NCBI GenBank assembly: GCA_905193765.1 | Contig: CAJJPZ010000030.1 | Location: 1 to 17,657 of the forward strand | DNA: 17,657 bases | Direction of reading: 5' to 3' | DNA from: an uncultured Eubacterium sp. | GTDB taxonomy: Bacteria; Bacillota; Clostridia; Peptostreptococcales; Anaerovoracaceae | Shown: positions 1 through 6,692 of the stretch, in pieces | Numbering within the stretch: position 1 is the first letter of the stretch | Layout of the letters: each line of letters opens with the position of its first letter | The notes under the pieces: model-generated | What the model saw: only the letters and a program-made list of their open reading frames with translations | The model's database searches: none | What the model was told of the DNA's origin: nothing | Position numbers and translations under genes: made by a program

Positions 1-17
1 ATTACGTAAAGATTTAT

Positions 18-61
18 CGCATCTTATTAAACGAAACGGATACATTTTTTAATAAGATGCG
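18..61. repeat. 14-bp perfect inverted repeat
   Basis: Positions 18-31 (CGCATCTTATTAAA) are the exact reverse complement of 48-61, around a 16-base spacer. A perfect 14-bp match at this distance is not expected by chance in a window this size. Neither side is followed by a T-run, so it is not a normal rho-independent terminator. It sits directly before the 11-bp repeat array, so a protein-binding site or part of an element end is possible. No gene can be assigned to positions 1-203. Confidence 0.7.
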
Positions 62-68
62 CTGAGCA

Positions 69-175
69 CTCGTGATTTGCTCGTGATTTGCTCGTGATTT
101 GCTCGTGATTTAAAGTAACTATCAATGAAAAACCTTGATATTTCAACATTTATCAAGCGTCATTTGCTCGTGATT
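69..175. repeat. Array of 11-bp direct repeats (CTCGTGATTTG), five copies
   Basis: Four head-to-tail copies of CTCGTGATTTG start at 69, 80, 91 and 102, the last ending in TTT before AAAG. A fifth isolated copy, TTTGCTCGTGATTT, lies at 162-175. The 11-bp period is one helical turn, so bound proteins would stack on one DNA face. The fifth copy runs into a possible -10 box (TTTAAT, 175-180) for the downstream gene. That fits an operator array for autoregulation. Integrase arm-type sites or iterons are the alternatives. Confidence 0.75.
120..157. promoter_or_regulatory. TATCAA/TTGATA inverted motif cluster
   Basis: TATCAA occurs at 120-125, its reverse complement TTGATA at 135-140, and TATCAA again at 151-156. 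CTTGATA (134-140) and TATCAAG (151-157) form a 7-bp inverted pair around a 10-base spacer. The cluster lies between the tandem repeats and the AlbA_2 gene. It may be a second operator. The motif is short, so chance is not excluded. Confidence 0.35.
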
Positions 176-203
176 TTAATTAGGAAGGAATATAAGTTAG
201 ATC

Positions 204-1700
204 ATGGAACATATTAAAGATATGAAGCAATATCTAAGCAAGGCAACGGAGTCAGAGACTCTTGAATTAAAAGAATCAAAAAATAGTTTGCCGAAGGAAT
301 TCTGGCCAACATATTCTTCCTTTTCCAACACAAAAGGAGGCCGAATTATCTTAGGCGTTAAAGAAAGCACGCCTCAAAATATTATTACAGGAGTTAATTC
401 TCCCGATAAAGTAATTCAAGACTTGTGGAACAATCTGTCAAACAGGCAAAAAGTAAGTTTCTGTGCCATGAATAACTCTAATGTCAATATCATCCCTCTT
501 GACGAAAATCGTTCTGTAATATTTGTGGACATTCCAGAAGCGGATTTAAAAAACAAGCCAGTATATTTAAATGATCAATATAAGCAATCTTATATTCGTA
601 AGGGGGAGGGAGACTATAGAGCCACGGACACGGAGCTCAGATCCATGCTTCGCAATAGCAATCCTATTGATGACGCTTTATGCTCGGAGGAAATCACTAT
701 CGAAAATCTTGATCCGATTTCAATCTCTTCTTTTAAAGAACGCATATCGGCTCGCTATCCGCAAAAGCATTTTGAAACACTGGATCCAAAAAGCTTCCTT
801 CACAGAATAGGCGCTATCAAAATCGATGCTAATAATAAAGTATTTGTGAAAAATGGTACATTATTGTTTTTAGGAAAATACGAAAGCATCAGGGAAGTAT
901 ATCCTTCGTACTTTTTAGACTATATAAATCGACCTACTGAAAACTCTCGCTGGATTGACAGGGTATCTACTGATGAACTCAGCAACACTCATATGAATAT
1001 TTACAACTTTTTCAATATTGTGTTTGAAAAGTTGCGCGCAATTGTAATTGATAAATTCGAACTCGATGAAAGCAATACACGAACTAAAAATCCTAACTTC
1101 GATATCGCAATACGTGAGGCACTAACGAATTGTCTTGCTCATGCTGATTACGTGCAAGGTTTCCCTTCTGTTAAAATAGAAGCTCGCAATGGTTGGTTTC
1201 TATTTAGGAATCCTGGACAATTACTAGTCTCTGTCCAGCAATTTATAAACGGTGGGGATTCCAGACCACGAAATGAGACCATAATGTCTTTCTTTAGATA
1301 TCTAGGAATTTCCGAGCGGCAGGGCGAAGGCGGCCCTAGCATCTATAGGACAGCCATTGAAAATGATTATAGATTGCCGGAAATAAATACCAGTCTTGAA
1401 TCTACGGAACTCAAAATATGGCACATAGATCTGATTGATTCGCATCCAGAACTTAATACTAACGAACGCGATGTGTATGTTTATTTATATAAAAATCAGC
1501 CTATGCAAAAATTTTCCGATATACAAACCGCTGTAGGATTGACTGAATACAAAACACGAAAAGCTATTGATTCTTTAGTGAAAAAAAATCTAATAATAAT
1601 AGGTGGTCAAGGGAAAGGAACGCGATATGCCATTGCTGACACGTCTCGATTCCTGCACCAGTTAAAAGATATGATTGATACTATGCAAAATAAGCTATAA
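204..1700 (+). CDS. AlbA_2/Schlafen-type DNA-binding protein with GHKL-like ATPase domain (COG2865-like)
   Basis: The 498-residue product belongs to the COG2865 type often labelled ATP-binding protein or putative transcriptional regulator. An N-terminal AlbA_2 (Schlafen AlbA_2) domain spans about 12-150, with ETLELKES at 18-25 and the G-rich NTKGGRIILGVKE strand-turn at 42-54. A degenerate GHKL ATPase half follows: REALTNCLAHADY (304-316), RNPGQL (335-340) and a GEGG turn near 374-377. A winged helix covers about 415-478. TAG at 198-200 blocks a longer start. The ATG at 204 is used, although the purine-rich GGAAGGA (183-189) is 14 bases away; ATG 222 is an alternative. The gene is clearly more AT-rich than the chromosomal genes, which suggests transfer. 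It lies upstream of the integrase in the same direction. Family members include regulators and defence-associated proteins; which applies here is unknown. Confidence 0.85.
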   Translation: MEHIKDMKQYLSKATESETLELKESKNSLPKEFWPTYSSFSNTKGGRIILGVKESTPQNIITGVNSPDKVIQDLWNNLSNRQKVSFCAMNNSNVNIIPLDENRSVIFVDIPEADLKNKPVYLNDQYKQSYIRKGEGDYRATDTELRSMLRNSNPIDDALCSEEITIENLDPISISSFKERISARYPQKHFETLDPKSFLHRIGAIKIDANNKVFVKNGTLLFLGKYESIREVYPSYFLDYINRPTENSRWIDRVSTDELSNTHMNIYNFFNIVFEKLRAIVIDKFELDESNTRTKNPNFDIAIREALTNCLAHADYVQGFPSVKIEARNGWFLFRNPGQLLVSVQQFINGGDSRPRNETIMSFFRYLGISERQGEGGPSIYRTAIENDYRLPEINTSLESTELKIWHIDLIDSHPELNTNERDVYVYLYKNQPMQKFSDIQTAVGLTEYKTRKAIDSLVKKNLIIIGGQGKGTRYAIADTSRFLHQLKDMIDTMQNKL

Positions 1701-1701
1701 T
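1675..1701 (+). promoter_or_regulatory. Candidate sense promoter for the integrase leader
   Basis: A perfect TATAAT (1696-1701) overlaps the stop of the AlbA_2 gene, with TTGATA at 1675-1680. The 15-bp spacing is shorter than optimal. Transcription would begin near 1708, just before the region covered by the antisense RNA, and would give a leader of about 150 bases before the integrase start. Repeated TAA triplets make the -10 ambiguous. Read-through from the AlbA_2 gene would give the same leader. Confidence 0.4.
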
Positions 1702-1711
1702 AATAATAATA

Positions 1712-1774
1712 AAGCAAAAGCCCCACCGAAGTGAGGCTGATGCTATGGGCTTGATGATACAAGCCGAAATTTGC
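1712..1774 (-). ncRNA. Predicted ~63-nt antisense RNA upstream of the integrase
   Basis: On the minus strand a well-formed promoter (1781-1809) predicts a start at the G opposite 1774. The RNA would fold into hairpin GGCTTG-TATCAT-CAAGCC (1765 to 1748), a short linker, then a terminator stem GCCTCAC/GTGGGGC (1737 to 1720) closed by a C(UUCG)G loop and followed by TTTTGCTTT (1719 to 1711). The terminator works only on this strand: the G-U pair becomes a C-A mismatch on the plus strand, and no T-run follows there. No ORF fits. The RNA is fully antisense to the integrase leader. Support is from promoter, terminator and fold only, with no family match recognised. Confidence 0.55.
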
Positions 1775-1831
1775 AACTTCATTGTATCATCACAGCCCTG
1801 AAAAATCAATATTCAGGGTATTTTTATACCC
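1747..1831 (+). promoter_or_regulatory. Integrase leader with mutually exclusive hairpins (putative attenuator)
   Basis: Hairpin A pairs 1747-1762 with 1782-1798 (GGGCT/AGCCC plus TGATGATACAA/TTGTATCATCA, with one bulged base, C1793). Hairpin B pairs CCCTGAA (1796-1802) with TTCAGGG (1812-1818) and is followed by TATTTTTATA, so it looks like an intrinsic terminator. A and B share CCC 1796-1798, so they cannot both form completely. A third stem, GGGTAT/ATACCC (1816-1831), competes with B, and a second ATTCAGG copy (1835-1841) lies just before the ribosome site. The layout is that of an attenuator. The roles are inferred. Confidence 0.5.
1781..1809 (-). promoter_or_regulatory. Promoter of the antisense RNA
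   Basis: Read on the minus strand: -35 TTGATT (1809 to 1804), a 17-base spacer, TGA (1789 to 1787) forming an extended -10, and TACAAT (1786 to 1781). Six bases later the predicted start is a G at 1774. This is one of the best promoter matches in the window. It lies inside the right arm of the sense-strand hairpin, and no minus-strand gene follows it except the short RNA. Confidence 0.6.
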
Positions 1832-1859
1832 AAAATTCAGGAACGGAGATGATGATATA

Positions 1860-3035
1860 ATGAGACACCCGAACGGCTATGGAAGCATCAGAAGACTCTC
1901 AGGAAAGAGAAAAAGACCCTTTGCGGTATATATCACCACAGGCTTTGAAATGGCGTCTGCAGTGCCTGAAATCGGCTTCCTGAAAGGTATCCTGACGTCT
2001 GATCTGTATCAGCAGGTTTCGGATCAGTATGAAGCATACAAGGCGGCACGGCCGCAAAAGGCAAGGCAGGTTCAGAAGTGCATCGGCTACTACGAGACCC
2101 GATCTGATGCCATGATCGCACTGGCAGAGTACAACAAGAACCCGTTCGATATCGACCTGAAAAACATCACATTCGAGCAGGTGTATGATCTGCTGTACGA
2201 AAAGGAAATCAAGAGCATGAGCGGATCAGGCAAGACCGTGTACACAAACTCTTATAATAAGTGTGATGCTCTGAAGAAAATGCGGATCAGGGAGCTCAGA
2301 CTGACACATCTGCAGGACGTGGTGGATCAGTATTCCGGCATGTCGAGATCAACGCAGAACAATATCATTGTGCTGCTGCACGCTATGTATAAGCTGTGTA
2401 TGGAAAACGATATCATAGAAAAGGACTATTCGCAGTTCGTCAGGATCACGACCAGGGCAGAGAAGAAAGAAAAAACTCCGTACAGCAAACAGGAGATACA
2501 GACCATATGGGATAATATCGACTGGCTGCAGACCACGCCAAGGAAAAACGCACTGACCGGAGTGCGCATGGTAGACAGCATAATAATCATGCTGTACACA
2601 GGCGTCAGGATAGGCGAGCTGCTGGATATTAAAATCGAAGATGTGCATGTGAGCGAGAGATGGATTGACCTGCGAGGTACTAAAACAAAAGCTGCGAAAC
2701 GTATCGTGCCGATCCATAAAAAGATTCTTCCGCTGATCGAAAGACGGATATCGGAATCCACTGGTGAATATCTCTTCAGCGACAATACCGGAAAGCGGAT
2801 CGGTTACTCAAGATACAAGACGGTGTTCTTTGAGTTGTTCATGAAAGAATTCAAGATCGACCACACGCCGCATGAATGCCGCCATACTTTCGCAACGATA
2901 GCGGCGGCATCCGGCATGAATAAGATCTTACTTAAAAAGATAATCGGCCATGCATCCAGCGACATCACAGAGAGTGTTTACACTCACGCATACATTGAAG
3001 ATTTGATCGCTGAAATCAATAAATATGACCTTTAA
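1860..3035 (+). CDS. int: Tyrosine-type site-specific recombinase (integrase)
   Basis: This 391-residue phage/ICE-type integrase would cut and join att sites for integration and excision. The start MRHPNGYGSI with a GKRKRPFAVYITTG strand is the usual arm-DNA-binding domain (about 1-95), and an SAM-like core-binding domain spans about 100-200. The catalytic set is complete: R250 (TGVRIGELL), a lysine in GTKTKAAKR (K275 or K277), H338 and R341 (PHECRH), H364 (GHASS) and Y374 (VYTH). ATG 1860 is chosen over ATG 1782. The family N-terminus begins there, GGAG lies at 1845-1848, and 1782 falls inside leader hairpin A upstream of the terminator-like stem. The gene sits at the right end of the element, next to the chromosomal cca gene. 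An antisense RNA and attenuator-like leader may control it. Confidence 0.93.
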   Translation: MRHPNGYGSIRRLSGKRKRPFAVYITTGFEMASAVPEIGFLKGILTSDLYQQVSDQYEAYKAARPQKARQVQKCIGYYETRSDAMIALAEYNKNPFDIDLKNITFEQVYDLLYEKEIKSMSGSGKTVYTNSYNKCDALKKMRIRELRLTHLQDVVDQYSGMSRSTQNNIIVLLHAMYKLCMENDIIEKDYSQFVRITTRAEKKEKTPYSKQEIQTIWDNIDWLQTTPRKNALTGVRMVDSIIIMLYTGVRIGELLDIKIEDVHVSERWIDLRGTKTKAAKRIVPIHKKILPLIERRISESTGEYLFSDNTGKRIGYSRYKTVFFELFMKEFKIDHTPHECRHTFATIAAASGMNKILLKKIIGHASSDITESVYTHAYIEDLIAEINKYDL

Positions 3036-3038
3036 ATT

Positions 3039-3057
3039 TGTTACTTGTGTGTTACTT
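3039..3057. repeat. TGTTACTT direct repeats, possible integrase arm sites
   Basis: TGTTACTT occurs at 3039-3046 and 3050-3057, an 11-bp period, immediately after the integrase stop. Short direct repeats on one helical face next to int resemble arm-type binding sites of tyrosine integrases. No partner copy at the left end can be seen, since that end is outside the window. Confidence 0.4.
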
Positions 3058-3089
3058 ACGGGTCTGAAAAAGCGCACTTTTTTAACGTT

Positions 3090-3106
3090 TTTACATTTTA
3101 TGTAAA
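3090..3106. other. TTTACAT-TTT-ATGTAAA palindrome, candidate att core region
   Basis: A 7-bp inverted repeat with a 3-base centre lies between the integrase stop and cca. Inverted arms around a short centre are typical of tyrosine recombinase core sites. The right element/chromosome junction must lie somewhere in 3036-3182, but the crossover point cannot be fixed without the other end. No tRNA gene is present in this gap. Confidence 0.3.
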
Positions 3107-3121
3107 TCGTCTAAACCATTG

Positions 3122-3147
3122 AAAAATACACATTTGCCGGTATTTTT
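3122..3147. terminator. Weak bidirectional terminator between int and cca
   Basis: AAAAATAC (3122-3129) pairs with GTATTTTT (3140-3147) around a 10-base loop, so the stem supplies a T-run on either strand. It lies about 35 bases beyond the cca stop and downstream of int, between convergent genes. The stem is poor in GC, so its strength is doubtful. A smaller AAAAAG/CTTTTT stem at 3067-3082 may also help end the int transcript. Confidence 0.4.
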
Positions 3148-3182
3148 ACAATTTTTCTTACATGCTTTGTTTTAAGTTCATG

Positions 3183-4655
3183 TTAATTTTTCGTTAATAT
3201 GTTATCCATCAGGACGTCTTTATCATTGGGAAGCTTCTCGTCTATAACATCCGACAGGAGCCGCTTCAGCACACCCCCCACCTCCGGGCCCGGCTCTACG
3301 CCTGCAGCTATGACGTCCCTGCCGTTCACTGCAAGGTCCCTGAGACTGAAGCACTGCTGCTCATCGAGGATCTGCTCCATCATCTGCCGGATCTCGTCAA
3401 ATTTTACTTTCAGGCTGTCCTCCATGTTGCCTGTGGCGAAGTTGTCCGCTTTCTTGATCTCAAGGATCTCCAGCATGATGTCCGCTCCGAACCTGTTCAT
3501 CCAGCGTTTCAGCAGTCTGCGGTCTTTCTCAAATACCAGATCGTGGTACTTCACGATCCTGCACAGTCTGTCCTTGGCGAAGTTGTCCGCATGGAGGCGG
3601 TTCATGATATCCCGGCATACCCGGCAGCTGACAGAAGGATGTCCGTAGAAATGCCCGATGCCGTTTTCGTCCTCTGAGTATGTTTCCGGCTTGCCGATGT
3701 CGTGGAAAAGCGCTGCCAGCTTCATGTAAACCGCATTGTCCTCCATGGTCTCCACTGCCTCCATAGCTCTGACGCAGTGTTCCAGCACATCGTATCTGTG
3801 ATATGGGTTGTTCTGTGCAAAGCCTTTCATCGGCAGCATCTCAGGTATCACCACGCCCAGTACGTCTGTGTATCTCCTGACCATATCGCCAGCCCTTTCG
3901 CCTGTCACCAGTTTGCACAGTTCTGAATATATGCGCTCCGCTGATATGTCCGCAAGCAGTCCTTTGCACACCGACAGCGCCTCCGACGTCCCCGGTTCTA
4001 TGTCGTATCCCAGCTTCGCAGCGAACCTCAGGGCTCTCATTATCCTCAGTCCGTCTTCTCTGAATCTCTGTTCAGGATCGCCTACTGCCCTTATGATCTG
4101 CGCTTCGATATCGGCAGCTCCGCCGAAAGGATCCGTCAGCTCGCCATGTCTGTCGCAGGCTATTGCGTTCACTGTGAAGTCCCGGCGGGCAAGATCCTCC
4201 TCAAGACTGGACGTGAACTGTACAGACTCGGGATGTCTGCCATCGCTGTATTTTCCGTCTATCCTGTATGTAGTTATCTCAACAGGTATCCTTCCGCCCT
4301 GATTTTCCATGTTTACATCATCTGCCGGACCCTCCGGAGTCCGGAGTTCATCTGCGGGAAAAAGCACCGTGACCGTGCCGTGCTTTATCCCTGTGTCCAG
4401 CACCGTCATGTCGTGAAAAACGGCTTTTACCTGCTCAGGTCTGGCATCTGTAGCTATGTCTGTATCCGTTATGACCTCCCGTGGACTTTCTTCTCCGCAC
4501 CCGCCAGAAGTCACTTTCCTGTCTGATGTCTGAGCCATCTCCTTTCTTATGGCTTCTCTGACACAGCCACCCACGAAATACCCTTCGAACCCGGCTTCCT
4601 CGAGACGTCTCAGTATCTCTGTCTCTCTTTTTTCCGATAGTGCATTTATTTTCAT
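3183..4655 (-). CDS. cca: CCA-adding tRNA nucleotidyltransferase with HD domain
   Basis: The 490-residue class II nucleotidyltransferase builds or repairs the 3'-CCA end of tRNAs in the cytoplasm. VGGCVRE (28-34) is followed by the catalytic D64-T-D66 pair in TDTDIATDA. RRDFTVNAIA lies at 157-166 and EDGLRIMRALRF at 200-211, followed by the neck/body and an HD domain (FHDIGKPE, 317-324; GHP near 338). The C-terminus has the usual LAVNGRDVI block (441-449). Compared with the Bacillus-type enzyme there are about 20 extra residues between R33 and D64, and a similar extra stretch near 103-122. The only possible start is ATG 4655: an in-frame stop lies 24 bases upstream with no other start codon and no ribosome site between. 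The gene follows the ABC permease but appears to have its own promoter giving a leaderless mRNA. Confidence 0.95.
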   Translation of the reverse strand: MKINALSEKRETEILRRLEEAGFEGYFVGGCVREAIRKEMAQTSDRKVTSGGCGEESPREVITDTDIATDARPEQVKAVFHDMTVLDTGIKHGTVTVLFPADELRTPEGPADDVNMENQGGRIPVEITTYRIDGKYSDGRHPESVQFTSSLEEDLARRDFTVNAIACDRHGELTDPFGGAADIEAQIIRAVGDPEQRFREDGLRIMRALRFAAKLGYDIEPGTSEALSVCKGLLADISAERIYSELCKLVTGERAGDMVRRYTDVLGVVIPEMLPMKGFAQNNPYHRYDVLEHCVRAMEAVETMEDNAVYMKLAALFHDIGKPETYSEDENGIGHFYGHPSVSCRVCRDIMNRLHADNFAKDRLCRIVKYHDLVFEKDRRLLKRWMNRFGADIMLEILEIKKADNFATGNMEDSLKVKFDEIRQMMEQILDEQQCFSLRDLAVNGRDVIAAGVEPGPEVGGVLKRLLSDVIDEKLPNDKDVLMDNILTKN

Positions 4656-4661
4656 GGCTAC

Positions 4662-4670
4662 AGTATACCA
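4662..4670 (-). promoter_or_regulatory. Extended -10 promoter of cca, leaderless
   Basis: On the minus strand TGG-TATACT (4670 to 4662) ends exactly six bases before the cca ATG, which places the expected transcription start on the A of the start codon. A weak -35 (TGAAAA) lies 17 bases upstream, inside the end of the permease gene. No Shine-Dalgarno sequence exists in the 24-base gap. Confidence 0.5.
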
Positions 4671-4679
4671 CAGATCGTG

Positions 4680-6692
4680 CTATTTTTTCACTATGCTGTA
4701 ATATAACCTGGCTGTCAGTCTGTATACTATAGTATAGAACAGTGCGAACCCTGCGAATACACAGGCTGTGCATATGGCGAACAGCTTCATGTCGAACAGT
4801 CCCATCAGTGTCATTATCTTGTATACGAAGGGGAAGGCGAAGCATACATGCACGCCTGCTGTCACCAGCGGAAGGAAGAACACCGTAAGGATCTGAGAAT
4901 TTATCGATCGTTTCACCTCACGCTGGCTCATGCCTACGTTCTGCATTATCACAAACCGCTCTCTGTCCTCATAGCCCTCTGTGATCTGCTTGTAGTACAT
5001 GATCAGCACTGTAGCCATGATGAACAGCAGTCCCAGGAATATGCCTATGAAGTACAGACCTGCAAAATCCACAAAATAAGCATCGGACTGCTGCATCCGG
5101 CAATCGAAATATCCGTTGAGTTCTCCTTTCTGCCCATTCACATCGTCATATACAGCCATGATCCTGTCCTGATCTTCCGTCGCTGTTCCTTTTATGTCTG
5201 TCATGTAGTGTAGTCTGAAATATGAATTGTTCTTTCCGTATGCTTCTCCGCCTTTCCTGAAAAGACTATCCAGGACAGTCTGGTCTTTCACCACCATGAA
5301 ATATGTAGTCGTTACATTAGCAAGAGCCACTCCTGTCTCCGGAAAACTGTTGAGCCTGCCTGCCACCCTCAGACTTTCTCCGAATATATCTATCTTTTTC
5401 ATGTCGTCATCTGCCCTGCTGTCTGTATAGAGCAGGACGTCGCTGCTGCAGCTTATCTTTTCATGGGTGCCCGTTACTCTGTTGTAGTCGTCGAGAGTTA
5501 TGAACATCAACGTGCTGATCCTGTTATATGCCGACGCCGCCATCAGGACGCTGTATTTGTCCGGATCGGTGTCGAAGGAGTCGCTGTCCGGGTCATACAC
5601 GGCCGAATATGAGAGGTCCGTGAAAGTCCGCTCATTCTCTTTCTCAAGGCCATGCTCGGCTATCGCCGATTTCAGTATATCTACAGCTTTATCCGTTACA
5701 GGATCATCTGCTACGGCAGTTATCATGAATTCCGCAGGATAGCGTTTCTTTATGGAATCATCTGCGCCCACGTACATGTTGAGTGTGGCAGACAGTATCA
5801 CCAGCACCATGGTGGAGAGTATGCATATGTTGGCGAGGCCTGCGGCGTTCTTTTTCATCCTGTACATCATGGACGACACGCTTACGAAATGTTTTGTTTT
5901 ATAATAATACCCTTTGTTCTTTTTCAGAAGCTTCAGCAGTGCGATGCTCCCCGACGTGAACAGCAGGTATGTACCTGCGATCACAAGTATCACCGCAAGG
6001 AAAAACATCATGAACGCCGCTATCGGATTCTTCGTCAGAACTGCGATGAGATAACCTGCCGTAAGGCATACACAGCCCAGCACAGCCATGACCCATCTGG
6101 CCTTCGGTTCCCGCTCCCCCGTCCTGTCGCTCTGAAGAAGCTCCACCGGCTTCGCTTTGCGGATCTGTCTTACGGAATTCAGCAGTATCAGCAGCGATAT
6201 GATACCGAACAGAACGAATGAACTGGTCATCGCAGGCGTGGATATATAGAATCCCATAGGGATCACTGCATTCAGCATCCTCAGCACCACCATGTACATC
6301 AGCTTGTCCAGCAGGATGCCCGCCGCCACTCCCAGTATGTATGAAGCCAGGAAAAAGTAAAGTGTCTCGAAAAACACTACTCTGCATATGTGTTTCTTTT
6401 CCATGCCCAGGATGTTGTACAGTCCGAACTCGCTCCTGCGCCGTTTCATCAGGAAGCTGTTGACATAGAACAGGAAAATCAGGGCAAACAATGCGATGAT
6501 GACCCTGCCCATGTTCATATAGCTCTGTATTATATCCCCGCCCCAGAGTTCTTTCAGATCACTGTTGTATCCCATGGAGCACACGATATAGTACATCAGT
6601 ATCGTAACGGCTGATGACAATATGTACGGCACATACATCCTGCGATTCTTTCTGATATTCGTGAAGGCCATCGCCGGGTAGATCCTAAACAT
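4680..6692 (-). CDS. BceB-type ABC transporter permease
   Basis: This is the membrane half of a peptide-resistance ABC transporter of the Bce type, which detects and detoxifies cell-wall-active peptides and passes the signal to its kinase. The 670 residues fit a 10-TM plan. Four N-terminal segments lie near 22-42, 62-82, 105-130 and 155-175, and three more precede about 310. A large external domain of about 230 residues (310-540) then lies between TM7 and TM8, and three final segments follow. That single large loop is the family hallmark. The start is taken as ATG 6692, with AGGCGG eight bases before it. This overlaps the ATPase stop by 8 bases; a GTG three codons upstream is less likely. No terminator separates it from cca. 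Confidence 0.9.
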   Translation of the reverse strand: MFRIYPAMAFTNIRKNRRMYVPYILSSAVTILMYYIVCSMGYNSDLKELWGGDIIQSYMNMGRVIIALFALIFLFYVNSFLMKRRRSEFGLYNILGMEKKHICRVVFFETLYFFLASYILGVAAGILLDKLMYMVVLRMLNAVIPMGFYISTPAMTSSFVLFGIISLLILLNSVRQIRKAKPVELLQSDRTGEREPKARWVMAVLGCVCLTAGYLIAVLTKNPIAAFMMFFLAVILVIAGTYLLFTSGSIALLKLLKKNKGYYYKTKHFVSVSSMMYRMKKNAAGLANICILSTMVLVILSATLNMYVGADDSIKKRYPAEFMITAVADDPVTDKAVDILKSAIAEHGLEKENERTFTDLSYSAVYDPDSDSFDTDPDKYSVLMAASAYNRISTLMFITLDDYNRVTGTHEKISCSSDVLLYTDSRADDDMKKIDIFGESLRVAGRLNSFPETGVALANVTTTYFMVVKDQTVLDSLFRKGGEAYGKNNSYFRLHYMTDIKGTATEDQDRIMAVYDDVNGQKGELNGYFDCRMQQSDAYFVDFAGLYFIGIFLGLLFIMATVLIMYYKQITEGYEDRERFVIMQNVGMSQREVKRSINSQILTVFFLPLVTAGVHVCFAFPFVYKIMTLMGLFDMKLFAICTACVFAGFALFYTIVYRLTARLYYSIVKK

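Noticed and set aside
69..111. CRISPR-like tandem repeats
   Set aside because: Units are 11 bp with no spacers; better read as an operator or arm-site array.
1782..1859. Longer integrase start at ATG 1782
   Set aside because: It lies inside the large leader hairpin and before the terminator-like stem, has no ribosome site, and adds 26 residues not typical of the family; ATG 1860 has GGAG upstream.
3036..3182. tRNA gene as integration target
   Set aside because: No cloverleaf, T-loop or CCA-end pattern could be found in the gap.
5652..6221. 189-codon plus-strand open frame
   Set aside because: Antisense to the ABC permease; rich in His, Tyr and Cys as is usual for shadows, with no known motif.
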